DNA of 64,000 bases, taken from NCBI GenBank assembly GCA_905221605.1, contig CAJNDS010002438.1:26001-90000 (forward strand). Reading direction: 5' to 3'. This document shows positions 23,201 through 31,544 of the stretch, one piece after another. Numbering within the stretch: position 1 is the stretch's first letter; the number at the start of each line of letters is the position of its first letter. Source of the stretch: Symbiodinium natans. Its lineage: Eukaryota > Sar > Dinophyceae > Suessiales > Symbiodiniaceae. The notes under the pieces were generated by a model. It did not search any database. It was not told the origin of the DNA and was given only the letters and a program-made list of their open reading frames with translations. Made by a program: the position numbers and the translations under genes.

Positions 23201-24968
23201 GCAGGGCTCGCATCTCCATGATGTCTGGCCTCCCAAGGCCCACCAAAGCACCAAAAAACTAAGCCCTAAACCCTAAACCCTAAACCTAAACCCTAAACCC
23301 AAACCCTAAACCCTAAACCCCAAGGCAAGATGGATCCAGCATCCTTTTGCCCTGATCTCGCAGCAGCTGGTGCAAACTTGCGCAGCCTCGATCAGTAGAA
23401 GAGGGGTCTGCATGTTGTTCACAACAATGATCTCTGTGGTGAAGGGGCTGACATCCCTGACCTGAAGGAAAGAACAGAAAGGCATTTGACAGGAGTGACC
23501 CTGTGAGCCCAACATGGACTCGTTGGCCAACTTTCAGCTGAGGGACTGTGTCACAGTGGAGATGCGATCCGGACAAACCCATGGCCAAAGGTCTGCGAGA
23601 GACGCCAAGCAAAGGCGCACGGACACCAAACGCGTTCGCAAAAGCTGCACTGACAACTGCACGCGGCTGCGGCATGAATTCAGAAGTTAAGAGCACTCCT
23701 GACTGCTAGACTCTTGTGCCGATGCACGTAGGCCTACCTTTGTCATCTCACTGCGTAGCAGCCGTCAGCCGTCATACACACGGCCCTAAACCCTAAACCC
23801 TAAACCCTAAACCGGAATGGGTCCCGTGCTCCAGGAGGGCCCAGCATGAGGATGGACTTGGAGTCCAAGAGGATGTCCTCGAGTCCACAAAACAGGGTTC
23901 TTAGGGACGGGGGTTCAAGAGGGGTCACCCAAAATTCCCTACTATACTCCTTAAAGGCACCCAAAGCTTCCCTAAGGCTGACAGCAGGATGCCCATACCA
24001 AGCAAGGACGTCTGATGCCAAGGAAGGTTGCTGGGCCACGAATTGAGGTGCAGCACCTCACTGAAGGGTGTTGGGGCCCAGAGGTGCGACTCTCTGTGAA
24101 CATGCAGCAAGGAAGCGACAGACAGCTGAAGACGTCAATGCGATGAGCCTACACCCTGCACAAAGGAATGCCTCAAGGAGCCCAGCGAGAATAGAAGATG
24201 CTCGTCCTTGATAAGCAAGGGGGTTTTCGGGGGTCTGAGGCATGAACGCGGACAATTAGTTGAAGCAAGCAGGGTTCCGCGGTCAGACATCTCCGAAAAT
24301 CTGGGTCATTCCAGCAGGTGCGAGGCTACAGCACACTAAGCTCAAAATGAACTGCTACGGGTAGCAAACCCGAACCTCAGGCAGGGCTTCCGGTTCGCAG
24401 CACTTTATGCTGCAACCTTCAACACCATGAATCAGAGCTGGCGGCCCACTCGCATGATCAGCGTGACCTTAGGTGTTGTCTAAGTCGCGCATCTTCAAGA
24501 GATGGGTTGGTAAATGCACGCACGAAGCAGCGCCATGTTGCTGGAATCATAACCCTAAACCCTATAAACCCTATACACCCTATAAACCCTATAAACCCTA
24601 TAAACCCTACAAACCCTATAAACCCTATAAACCCCATAAACCCTACAAACCCTATAGGCAGTGCCAAGTCCAGCACCACTTCACCGGACTGGTTTCGGGC
24701 AGCAGAGATGCGGTGCCTCAGGTGGAGCACATAACCACATGATCCCCAGCTGTTGAAGCTCATGCGATCTCCGCACAAAGACCCCAGCAGCTCTGAAGGA
24801 TTACTCTAATTACCTACTACTAGTTTTACCCTAAACCCTCAACCCCAAACCCTAAACCCTAAACCCTAAACCCCAGAATGTCTCGAGGGCTCGGCAGGGT
24901 GCCGTCAATTCCGGCCCGGTCCTCCGGTGCGCAGCAGCGCTCCGAGGAGTGCCCCACAGAAACTTCTG
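14290..24968 (-). CDS. ycf45: Ycf45/SpoIIIAA-like P-loop ATPase, dispersed micro-exons
   Basis: Exons matching the Ycf45/stage III sporulation AA ATPase family lie in the right order on the minus strand. About 24968-24896: PEDRAGIDGTL, ending at a GC donor. 24716-24651: HRISAARNQSGEVVLDLALP; the split codon CT+G joins it to the first exon. About 23880-23830: EDILLDSKSILMLGPPG, the first half of the Walker A loop, GC donor. 18086 to about 18057: VGKTTLLR, the second half, in phase. About 15522-15326: SRMQARREAMTRVLENM (N-terminal part uncertain). 15136-15070: PKVLVVDEIGTKGEAQAAR, Walker B; split codon AC+G gives NMTPKVLVVDEIG. About 14350-14290: GVQLVATAHGHNLSDL. The family hydrolyses ATP and is plastid-encoded in red algae; its role is poorly known. 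Other exons between and beyond these were not found. A mosaic of pseudogene pieces is possible, but the phases agree. Confidence 0.72.
14711..14809. repeat. Back-to-back telomeric arrays (CCCTAAA then TTTAGGG)
   Basis: Six CCCTAAA units are followed directly by seven TTTAGGG units, joined at ACTAGGG. The two halves can fold into a hairpin of about 45 bp. The order is opposite to that of a chromosome-end fusion. It lies in an intron of the ATPase gene. Confidence 0.95.
15143..15236 (+). repeat. TTTAGGG/TTTATAGGG array next to a splice acceptor
   Basis: The array begins within 10 bp of the acceptor CAG (15139-15137) of the Walker B exon. It mixes 7-bp and 9-bp units. Confidence 0.8.
15560..17660. 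other. Intron-like sequence of the ATPase gene; microsatellites
   Basis: A CAG/GCA-rich tract lies at about 16040-16150 and AT-rich sequence at 16320-16680. Short TTTAGGG arrays occur at 16770, 16931, 17191-17270 and 17591-17615, and the GCCACCCGCTTAGC motif at about 17380. No other coding is supported, although a short minus-strand stretch reading VDPAGEIAG (about 15880) might belong to the ATPase. Confidence 0.4.
17668..17775. mobile_element. Family F element
   Basis: The copy carries TTAAGGGAGGGGAGTTCAA, AACCCAAGATTCCCT and CTCCCTAAGCTTC, shared with copies at about 23893-23985 and 56515-56640. Confidence 0.55.
17929..18006. mobile_element. Family A element with ACATG target duplication
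   Basis: The element (17934-18001) begins GGGGTTCTGC and ends TTCGTAAACACCC, and is flanked on both sides by ACATG. It lies about 50 bp downstream, in sense, of the VGKTT exon. Confidence 0.65.
18500..18614. mobile_element. Family A element with ATGTG target duplication
   Basis: Reverse-oriented copy, GGAGTTTACGAAAAAG to ATTTCGGAAACCCCAC, flanked by ATGTG at 18500-18504 and 18610-18614. Confidence 0.65.
18687..18770 (-). repeat. CCCTAAA array
   Basis: About 12 perfect units. A smaller TTTAGGG array follows at 18868-18895, and another at about 19109-19126. Confidence 0.95.
19130..19300. repeat. AAACAAGC-like microsatellite
   Basis: Degenerate AAAC/AAGC-rich tract with no coding content; the long hydrophobic minus-strand frame over it is a by-product. 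Confidence 0.7.
19414..19540. mobile_element. Family G element
   Basis: AAGGGTAGTTTCATGGGCCC, GTGGTCCCTTACC, CTTTAAAGGTTCTGATGTA and CTTTTAAGGCCCATACTAAG are shared in reverse with copies at 26207-26400 and 27905-28052. Confidence 0.6.
20166..20270. mobile_element. Family C element
   Basis: Terminal inverted repeats AGCCCAGTAGCC and TACCACTGGGCT enclose TTTTTTTGGTCGGTTACTTT and GGGAACCCAGAACCA. It is closely related to the tandem pair at 32611-32800. Confidence 0.75.
20516..20632 (-). repeat. Homogeneous 8-bp variant array (CCCCTAAA)
   Basis: About 14 copies of CCCCTAAA, i.e. TTTAGGGG, with only the last units reverting to CCCTAAA. A second such block is at 58697-58850. Confidence 0.95.
20640..21240. 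repeat. TTTAGGG arrays, AT-rich tract, no clear gene
   Basis: An AT-rich tract (TAATAATAAT) lies at 20750-20880. TTTAGGG/TTTTAGGG arrays at 20990-21122 include the GCAGCACCATCTCCAAAGAG form of an array-associated motif. Confidence 0.7.
21262..21540 (-). CDS. Possible exon of an unrecognised gene
   Basis: A 92-codon minus frame with RKCQVFTYAVCLKPSYRNAF and the hydrophobic GQAFFIAMLVEMLTVFWGG, which could be a membrane segment. No family recognised and splice sites not set; it may be spurious. Confidence 0.3.
   Translation of the reverse strand: MNRKVRQAERKCQVFTYAVCLKPSYRNAFYKKHVPLRGLHVALSLRLKKLEGQAFFIAMLVEMLTVFWGGKELAKRTVPEVHRSKQHHNCSP
21940..22039. mobile_element. Family B element inside a telomeric repeat
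   Basis: TGGAATGTTCCCCCTCATAC and TATAGGGGGGGAACATCCCA are long inverted repeats around a GGTACTATAATCCC core. TTTAGGGT flanks both sides, so the element probably landed in an existing array. Confidence 0.75.
22148..22181. repeat. Head-to-head telomeric repeats (TTTAGGG then CCCTAAA)
   Basis: TTTAGGGTTTAGGGTTTAA is followed directly by CCCTAAACCCTAAAA. This is the orientation of a telomere fusion, but only two units per side. Confidence 0.85.
22813..22898. mobile_element. Family A element
   Basis: GGGGGTTACCTTATTGGGGT to CTTCATAAGCTCCC. The target duplication is unclear. Confidence 0.6.
22993..23127. mobile_element. Family E element
   Basis: Inverted repeats of about 40 bp: CTTGGAGGTTCATGGCACTT..AACTGTACTT and AAGTACAGTCATAATTGG..GTACCTCCAAG. 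A second copy is at 34168-34305. Confidence 0.8.
23353..23696 (-). CDS. Two exons of an unr recognised gene
   Basis: The upstream piece (about 23690-23480) reads MPQPRAVVSAAFANAFGV, GVSRRPLAMGLSGSHLH and VPQLKVGQRVHVGLTG. After TTCTTTCCTTCAG the next exon (23463 to about 23353) reads VRDVSPFTTEIIVVNNMQTP and LLLIEAAQVCTSCCEIR, ending near a GC donor. It lies between the two Walker A half-exons of the ATPase gene on the same strand. It is either a gene in that large intron or evidence that the ATPase exons belong to separate copies. Function unknown. Confidence 0.5.
23893..23985. mobile_element. Family F element
   Basis: TTCTTAGGGACGGGGGTTCA, CACCCAAAATTCCCTACTAT and AGCTTCCCTAAGGCT match the other F copies. 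It lies just upstream in sense of the GPPG exon. Confidence 0.6.
24550..24657 (-). repeat. 9-bp variant array (CCCTATAAA) at a splice donor
   Basis: About 11 units of CCCTATAAA or CCCTACAAA. In sense the array begins at the donor of the HRISAARNQ exon (exon end 24651, then GTTTGTAGGG), so the repeat itself supplies the GT. Confidence 0.9.
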
Positions 24969-25175
24969 CTGTTTAGGGTTTAGGGTTTAGGGTTTAGGAT
25001 TTAGGGTTTAGGGATTAGGGTTTAGGGATTAGGGTTTAGGGTTGTTTTTAGGGTTTAGGGTTTAGGGTTAGGGGTGTAGGGTTTTTTTGCCACCCGTCTA
25101 GCCACAGCAATGCGGGGAATTTAGGGTTGAGGGTTTTAGGGATTTAGGGTTTAGGGACAACTATTGTGTTGCTAC
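24825..25175. repeat. Telomeric arrays flanking an ATPase exon
   Basis: CCCTAAA units at 24830-24876 lie on one side and TTTAGGG units at 24972-25080 and 25120-25155 on the other side of the RAGIDGTL exon. The latter place CTAAACAG at the acceptor. A TTTTTTTGCCACCCGTCTAG motif lies at about 25082. Confidence 0.85.
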
Positions 25176-25210
25176 ACGTTGATGTGCATGTTATATCATA
25201 TGCAGTATAT

Positions 25211-25580
25211 CTACAATACATATATATATATAGCTAAAACAGAATATGTACGTATATGATATGTGCAAACAATAACCACTAGCAAAAAGGAAACCAAGAG
25301 TTCCTTGCGAATTTTTATCAGAGTGTGCGACTTTGCACTCGCAACCCCATGTGCCTCTGCGAGGCATTGGAGGTAGGCACACAGTGCGACAGCAAGAATT
25401 TGCAAGAATATCTGGGGGTTTCCGCAATTAGGGGTTACCTTATTGGGGTCCTTATTATAAGGAGCTCCTACTATCAGGGTCCCCCTATTTTTGCAAACCC
25501 CCGCTTAAAGCAAGAAAAAAAGTTCGCCCGTGGCCTGAATTGTGAAGTTCTTCTTGCCAATGCGCCTCGGGAAATCTGAC
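25211..25580 (-). CDS. Possible exons around a family A element
   Basis: Downstream in sense, about 25415-25320 reads QILAVALCAYLQCLAEAHGV after TTCCGCGGAAACCCCCAG-type element sequence. Upstream, about 25575-25510 reads VRFPEAHWQEELHNSGHG. The element (25418-25502) would be the intron between them. Phase was not proven and the gene is unrecognised. Confidence 0.35.
25418..25502. mobile_element. Family A element
   Basis: GGGGGTTTCCGCAATTAGGG and GGGTCCTTATTATAAGG to TTTTTGCAAACCCCC; a good family representative. Confidence 0.75.
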
Positions 25581-25830
25581 TTCACATGGCATGCCTCAAC
25601 CCAAACCCCTCACCGCAACATGCTCAAGCCCTCGCGCTTCGGGCTTTTGGGTTTTACGAGCCCCTACTCCGCGCGACCACCTGTGGGAACCCTAGCCCCT
25701 AAACCCTAAACCTAAACCCTAAACCCCAAACCCCAAACCCTAAACCTAGGCATGAGTAGTCTTGCGGGCCCCAAATAGCCACTAAGCAGGCCATGGGTCC
25801 TTTAGGCATACGTCCTTTGGTCGCTTCTCC

Positions 25831-26060
25831 AAACTATGGTCCCCTTTTGGGGATACCAGTACAAGGCGCCATATTCACGGTACCCAAAAAAGGACCCAGA
25901 ACTTTGAGAACTGACCATATGAAACGGGGTCTATATTTCTGTTATTGGTGAGTGTATATAAGGTTCCTTTTCAATATTGGTGAGGATTGGTGAGGTGTAT
26001 AATATTGAAATATAAACCCTACTTCATATACCCAAAAAAGAATTCCTACTTTTACAAGCT
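25831..26060. mobile_element. Family H element and adjacent AT-rich repeat
   Basis: ACTATGGTCCCCTTTTGGGG to TTTGAGAACTGACCATATG is a relative of the channel-intron element at 4438-4561. Positions 25930-26040 contain TATTGGTGAGGATTGGTGAG-type repeats. Confidence 0.55.
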
Positions 26061-26206
26061 TGCTTCGTTCTATTTTTGAAGGCTTTCTAGGGGGCTCCCC
26101 AAACCCTTATAGACCCTTACTAAACACCTAAACGCTTGCCTATTCAAACCCAAGAGGCTCCCAAAAACACCCCAGAATTCAGGCGACCCAAACCTTTCTT
26201 AGGGGT

Positions 26207-26400
26207 AGTTACATGGTCCCTTAGAATGGGCCCTTAAAAGGGGACCTCGTATAAGGTGTACCCTATACAAATCAAGGGCCCATACATCAGAACCCTTTAA
26301 AGGAGGTAAGGGACCACATTAAGAGCCCAGATGAAACTGAACCCAAACCCTAAACCCTAAACCCTAAACCCTAAACCCTAAACCCTGAACTACCCTTAGA
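26207..26400. mobile_element. Family G element interrupted by a CCCTAAA array
   Basis: The element runs from CTTAGGGGTAGTTACATGG to GATGAAACT. It is then broken by GAACCC and six AAACCCT units ending GAACT, and resumes with ACCCTTAG. The uninterrupted copy at 27905-28052 reads TGAAACTACCCTAAGG at that point. Confidence 0.8.
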
Positions 26401-26499
26401 ACCCTGAGGCGGCGGCTGCACGACCAGCTCCACGTTCTCCTTGGTGGCCGGCTCACCTTGCAGGCGCGAGACGAATTTTGAGGATTCATTTTTCTTTTG

Positions 26500-26820
26500 T
26501 TTTGCCACCCCTAAACCCTAAACCCTAAACCCTAAACCCTAAACTCGCAACTACACTGCAGGGAGGGGGTTTAGGGCTACTTTTTTGGGGTTTAGGGTTT
26601 AGGGTCTAGGGGGGTTCAGATGAAAGGCTGGGATGGGGCGGAAGGCTTCCTGCCGGCTCTCAGAGCTTCCTTGAGATTCTCGAGCCTTCATGGAAGACTC
26701 AAGTCGCAACCCTAAACCCTAAACCCTAAACCCTAAACCCTAAGCCCTAAGCCCTAAACCCTAAACCCTAAGCCCTAAACCCTAAGCCCCAAACCCTAAA
26801 CCCTAAACCCTAAACCCTGT
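26500..26820. repeat. Telomeric arrays with CCCTAAG variants
   Basis: CCCTAAA arrays at 26509-26545 and 26706-26818 (with CCCTAAG units) and TTTAGGG at 26586-26607. TTTTGCCACC and CTACACTGCAGGG motifs lie on either side of the first array. Confidence 0.9.
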
Positions 26821-26897
26821 TGCAAGAAGTACGGGCAGGGGCTCAGGCTTCATGCTGGCCAGAAGTCATCCCAACCAGGGCGAGGCTTGTGAAGCCC

Positions 26898-27240
26898 TCA
26901 TATAATAATCATAATAATCATAATCATAATCATAATCATAATCATAATCGTAATAGCAGCAATCATAATCATACTACAAATAGCAATAATAATACCAGTA
27001 ATAACAATAATGAATGGAGGCTCAGTAGCTTCCATGGGGACAAATGGCTTCGCCTCTTGCTCCTTGTGAGAGGATTTATCCTCCATCGTCACAGCATAGA
27101 AGTCGGGAAGGCCCAAAAGTCTCTTCAGCATCGATGAAAGATCGTTGCTTTTGCCCTTCGTATTTCTTGAGGCCAGCGACGTCATCGACGTTGCTTCAAG
27201 GTCCTTCGATGGAAGGGCTCGATGTTGCCTGGCCTTTGCT
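26898..27240 (-). CDS. Exon running into an ATT-type microsatellite
   Basis: In sense the exon reads AKARQHRALPSKDLEATSM, SRNTKGKSNDLSSMLKRLL, GLPDFYAVTMEDKSSHKEQE and KPFVPMEATEPPF, then passes in frame into an (ATTATG/ATT)n tract (about 27020-26900) coding mostly Ile and Met. The real exon may end before the repeat. Function unknown; it is rich in Lys and Ser. Confidence 0.45.
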
Positions 27241-27378
27241 GTGGTCTTAGGTTTTGAGGGGTTGCGACTCTCGCGCTCGCGCGCAGCACCCGTCTAGCGA
27301 CGGTTCCATGGGGCTGGTTACAAGGGTACTGAGGTGCTTAGGGTTATCTGGCTTGCCGGCTCACTGGTCCGAAGGCAA

Positions 27379-28052
27379 GACCCTAAACCCTAAACCCTAA
27401 ACCCTAAACCCTAAACCCTAAACCCTAAACCCTAAACCCTAAACACACGAAAACTCAACCACCACCCCGCAAACATGCCGTGCCCCGATCGATTTGAGAG
27501 TTATAGCAACCTACAAATACAGACGAACAAGAACCCGACACCAGCCCTGTAGCATGGCCTTCTACCCGCTTTCCAAGGAAAGGTACCACAACACGGAATC
27601 ACAAGGGGGGTTTCCGAATGGAGGTGTACCGTATTGGGGTCGTTGTTATAAGGGAATCCTACTATTTTGGGGACTATATTGGAAAACCCTAAACCCTAAA
27701 CCCTAAACCCTAAACCCCAACCCTCAACCCTAAACCCCCCCATAAGAATCATCAGCCCGCGGCCGAGAAAGTCGCTGCGCATCTGCCGCTCACCCATTTC
27801 TTTCCACCGGAACTCCAGGGGGCGGCCCACCTTGTCTATACTTCTGGGGGTGGGGGGGGAGGAGGTTTAGGGTTTAGGGTTTAGGGTTTAGGGTTTAGGG
27901 TTTAGGGTTTAGGGGTAGTTGCATGGGTCCCTCAATATGGGCCCTTACAAGGGGAGCCCTTATATACCCCCTATTTTCCCTATACAAATTGGGACCATAC
28001 ATCAGATAAGGGACCATCTTCAGGGCGCCTGAAACTACCCTAAGGCCTTGGT
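27379..28052. repeat. Telomeric arrays, family A and family G elements
   Basis: A CCCTAAA array of about nine units at 27379-27444; a family A copy at about 27605-27680 whose right end is replaced by CCCTAAA repeats; a TTTAGGG array at 27867-27913; a complete family G element at 27912-28052 (AGGGGTAGTTGCATGGG to CTGAAACTACCCTAAGG). Confidence 0.75.
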
Positions 28053-28054
28053 AC

Positions 28055-29270
28055 ACGCCATCTGCGGTCCTTATGCAAGCGCCCTGGCCACACAAAGGCC
28101 TTCAAAAACCATCTTCAACTCGGGGGCACTTCCCTGTGGGATTTCAACACGCTAAACCCTTTTGCGCCAGGCCTCACTCAAGTGCCTGATTGCAGACTCT
28201 CTCTCTCGTGTTGTGCACCCAAACCCTAAACCCTAAGCCTAAACCCTAAACCTAAACCCTAAACCCTAACCCTAAACCCTAAGCCTAAACCTTAAATCCG
28301 CCAAAAGCACGCAGCAGTCCGTCGTTTTCCTGGCACCCTGGGTTTCCGAAGGCCCGGGCGCTGATAACGATCTCCATCGGGTTGCTGTCAACCCTAAGTG
28401 CGCAGGGTGGTTTGGTTTAGGGTTTAGGGGTTTAGGGTTTGGGGTTTGGGGTTTTTGAATTTCACAAGCCAGGCGGCAGCGATGGACCCCGATCCCCATT
28501 ATGATTCTGCTCTTGCGGGTCAAGTTAGGGGTCGTTTCCTAAAATGAGGGACCTTTGAGAGGAGATCATTTGGGGGTAGGGGCGGGGGGTCCCCCTTTAA
28601 GGGGATTCATTTCTATTTGGGGTGTAAAGGGGGATACACCTTTTTTGGGTGAAATTCCCGTTTGTGTGACGTCAACCATGCCAGCAAACCCTAAACCCTA
28701 AACCCTAAACCCTAAACCCTAAACCGAAAGTCTGTGCCCTGTGAAGCTTCCGCTACGAAACGCCCGGACATTTGGGCGTGCGGCTCTTTGATGTGGCGCT
28801 GGACTACCTGCGAGGAGGAGAGTGGGGGGAGGGGGGGGTTTAGGGTTTAGGGTTTTACGGTTTAGGGTTTAGGGTTTAGGGTTTAGGTGGGCAGTTCTGG
28901 TGTCGACACTCACACTGGGGACTGGGCCTCAAGGATAGGCTCGGGCAAGATGCCTGCAGCACAACGCGACTGCGACTGCGCGCGCTGCCAGTCCGATGTC
29001 TCCAGATGCATCACTCTCTTTTCTTCTAACTGTATGAATGTACGGTATGTATGTATGATTTATGTATGTATGTGTGTATGTCTGTATGTATGTATGTATG
29101 TATGCATGTATGTATGTATGAAATGTATGATTCTGTATGTATGAGCCGCTCTGCACCCGGGAAGTTATAAAGAAGCCTTGAACACAGAAGTCTTTTGTGT
29201 CACCAGGCGTCAGGCGCAGGAGAGGCTCGATTTCTGCAGCTGCCTCTGTGGCCTATGGAGCAGGCGTTTA
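28055..29270. repeat. Telomeric arrays and GTAT microsatellite; no clear gene
   Basis: CCCTAAA-type arrays at 28220-28295 and 28683-28727, TTTAGGG at 28415-28455 and 28838-28890, and a (GTAT)n tract at 29040-29145. Positions 28545-28665 hold a GGGGATTCATTT/AAAGGGGGATACACC stretch that may be another element. No coding supported. Confidence 0.65.
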
Positions 29271-29454
29271 GGGTTTAGGGTTTAGTTTTTTTTTCAGGGT
29301 TTAGGGTTTCGGGTTTAGGTTGGTTTCGATGTTTTTCCCTCCACCCCCCATGCAAGCTCCCACAGCTTCGTGGCATGGGACTGGGGCGAGGCAAAAGCCC
29401 CTGAGAAGGGAACACAAGGTTTAAGTAAACAACAACAACCGGGGGCTTTGTGAC

Positions 29455-29584
29455 TTTGTGAACATGCTTGACGACTAAAAACGGGCGATAAGCTCTCTGT
29501 GATATTCCCAATCACTTCCGCACGCAAGCGCCGCACCTCTCGCACCTTCTCCTCCTGTACTTGCTGGATCATTTGCTTCAACTC
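29455..29584 (-). CDS. Coiled-coil exon of an unrecognised gene
   Basis: The exon starts at 29584 after CCCGCAAG and reads ELKQMIQQVQEEKVREVRRL then RAEVIGNITESLSPVFS, a heptad-like charged helix. In sense a CCCTAAA array ends 6 bp before the acceptor. Downstream boundary not set. Confidence 0.5.
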
Positions 29585-29589
29585 CTTGC

Positions 29590-31280
29590 GGGGGTTTAGG
29601 GTTTAGGATTTAGGGTTTCGGGTTTAGGATGGAAGAGCACAGAACATTGCAGCACTTGACAGCATCTTACTGCACTCCGGCTCGATTCCTAAGGTCTGCT
29701 GGACAGAAGCGTGCTTGAGCAATCTTTCGCAAGTGCTTGGTCCCTGTTTCTAGCCTAAGTACAGAAGGCCGAAAAACTAAACATCGGTAGGACCACCTCT
29801 GCAACAAACACCGACATTTCCAGTCACACGCCAAACTTTTGGGGTTCAGGGCTTCGGGGTTTCAAAACCACTGGCTGCCGATTGACCCAAAGCTGATGCT
29901 GGGCGGCAGGCTTTCTCGCTCCCATCTCAGTCACAGCCAATCTTCAGATGCACACGCACAGGTACACAAAGTCCAGACAGTCCTCCCCTCCTTCACCTAC
30001 TGAACGATTCTTTCTGGACAACGCTGCTAAACAATTAGGAGCGGCAGATAAGAAATCCCCACTCTTCCAAGCTCCTGAGCTAGCGTCTGTTTCGCCTGTG
30101 TCAACGTGCAAACTCCATCCGGTGGCTGTGAGGAGCATCTAATCATCTAATCGCACTAAGCCGAGGTCTGACTATACAGACTCTCGAACAATCGTAAAGT
30201 CACGAGTACGATCAGTGACCTATCCCCATGCAAGCAGGAGAAAGCTAGTGACAACCCTGAACCCTAAACCCTGAGCCCTGATTCTTCTGTCAAGCCGCTG
30301 AGATGGCACACGAGCCGGTGCTTCTCAAAACTGAAGGGAACCCTGCGACCTCTGAGAAGGTGAGCTCTTCGTACCGTAGGGTTTAGGGTTTAGGGTTTAG
30401 GGTTTAGGGTTTAGGGTTTAGGGTTTAGGGTTTAGGGTTTAGGGTTTAGGGTACGTGCTGGCACCAGCTTTCTGGCGAGTCGCGCCGTAAACTCTTACGG
30501 GGTATAAGGACCCCAGGAGGGATCCTTCAATCCTATTCCCCCTTCTATACACCTCATTTAGAGGCCCTATACACCTTAGTAGCCCCTGAATACCCCCAAA
30601 CAACCCTAAACCCTAAACCCTAAACCCTAAACCCTTTTGAGCAACGGACTTTGGAGGCTGCCGGCAAACATGCAACTTCTTAGAAGTCAAACCCCAAACC
30701 CCAAACCCCTAAGATCCCTGGAAAAAGGGTCTCTCCCTTCGTCCCTTGGAAATCTAAAAATCCCTCAGCCCTGCAAAGCCCAATCTGCCGTGGTTGCTCG
30801 CCAAGGGACGGGCCCTGGAGTTGCACTCAGGGTTTAGGGTTTAGGGTTTAGGGTTTAGGGTTTCGGGTTTCGGGTTTAGGGCTTAGGTCTCCCCATGTCT
30901 CCCCCCCCCCCCCCCCGTAGGTGCAGCTGCGTAAGATTTGCCGATGGCTTTGAGCAAGCCACGTAGGATGCATACAGGTTTAGGGGTTTAGGGTTTAGGG
31001 CTTAGAGGTTAGGGACAGAAAACTCGCGTTCTATAGTAGTTCATTCTGGTAAGCGCGGGGCCTCGCGGCAGTGTCATCACATGCTGGCCGGGCCATGCCC
31101 GGAATTCTGACAGTCCTGCTCCAAGTTTTCATGGTGAGCCCTAAACCCTAAACCCTAAACCCTAAACCCTAAATACGGTCGAACTTCCTTGACTGGAAAC
31201 CTGCCGAGCGTCAGCTGTCCAAGCCCAAGAAGCCTACAAGTAACACCTTGCTGATTCCCAACCCTAAACCCTAAACCCTG
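29590..31280. repeat. Telomeric arrays; no confident gene
   Basis: TTTAGGG arrays at about 29592-29628, 30378-30452 (about 11 units), 30830-30880 and 30975-31000. CCCTAAA at 30602-30635 and 31138-31170. C runs at 30900-30916. The ORF at 29944-30142 has no recognisable content on either strand. Confidence 0.6.
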
Positions 31281-31298
31281 AACCCTAAACCCCCCCCC

Positions 31299-31544
31299 TC
31301 ACACGGAGCAGCAGCCAAACAGGCCTTTTTGGCAGAGCTGATTGAAGGTTCGCGACTGGCCCTCCAGCATGTGGCCCATGGCAAGAGACCTCAGCGACAA
31401 AAGGGCAAGCCCACAGGATACTGCACCTCGCAAGTACAGAAGGCAGGCATGATAAGGCATGCTTCGCTTCATTTCTCGTAGGCGCAGTCGTGCCATTTGC
31501 GTGCAGTCTGCTCCGATTGGCGCCGCGCAGATACATGAAAACAC
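31299..31544 (-). CDS. Possible exon, unrecognised
   Basis: Minus frame with ARLRLREMKRSMPYHACLLY and LRGAVSCGLALLSLRSLAMG, a plausible amphipathic/membrane stretch. It may continue into the CCCTAAA array below it. Weak evidence. Confidence 0.3.
   Translation of the reverse strand: MFSCICAAPIGADCTQMARLRLREMKRSMPYHACLLYLRGAVSCGLALLSLRSLAMGHMLEGQSRTFNQLCQKGLFGCCSV

Noticed and set aside
24458-24778. ORFs with KPYKPYKP, NPINPINP or GFIGFIGF repeats
   Set aside because: They are translations of the 9-bp CCCTATAAA array. ORFs elsewhere ending in LNPKP or GFRV are likewise read-through of TTTAGGG arrays.
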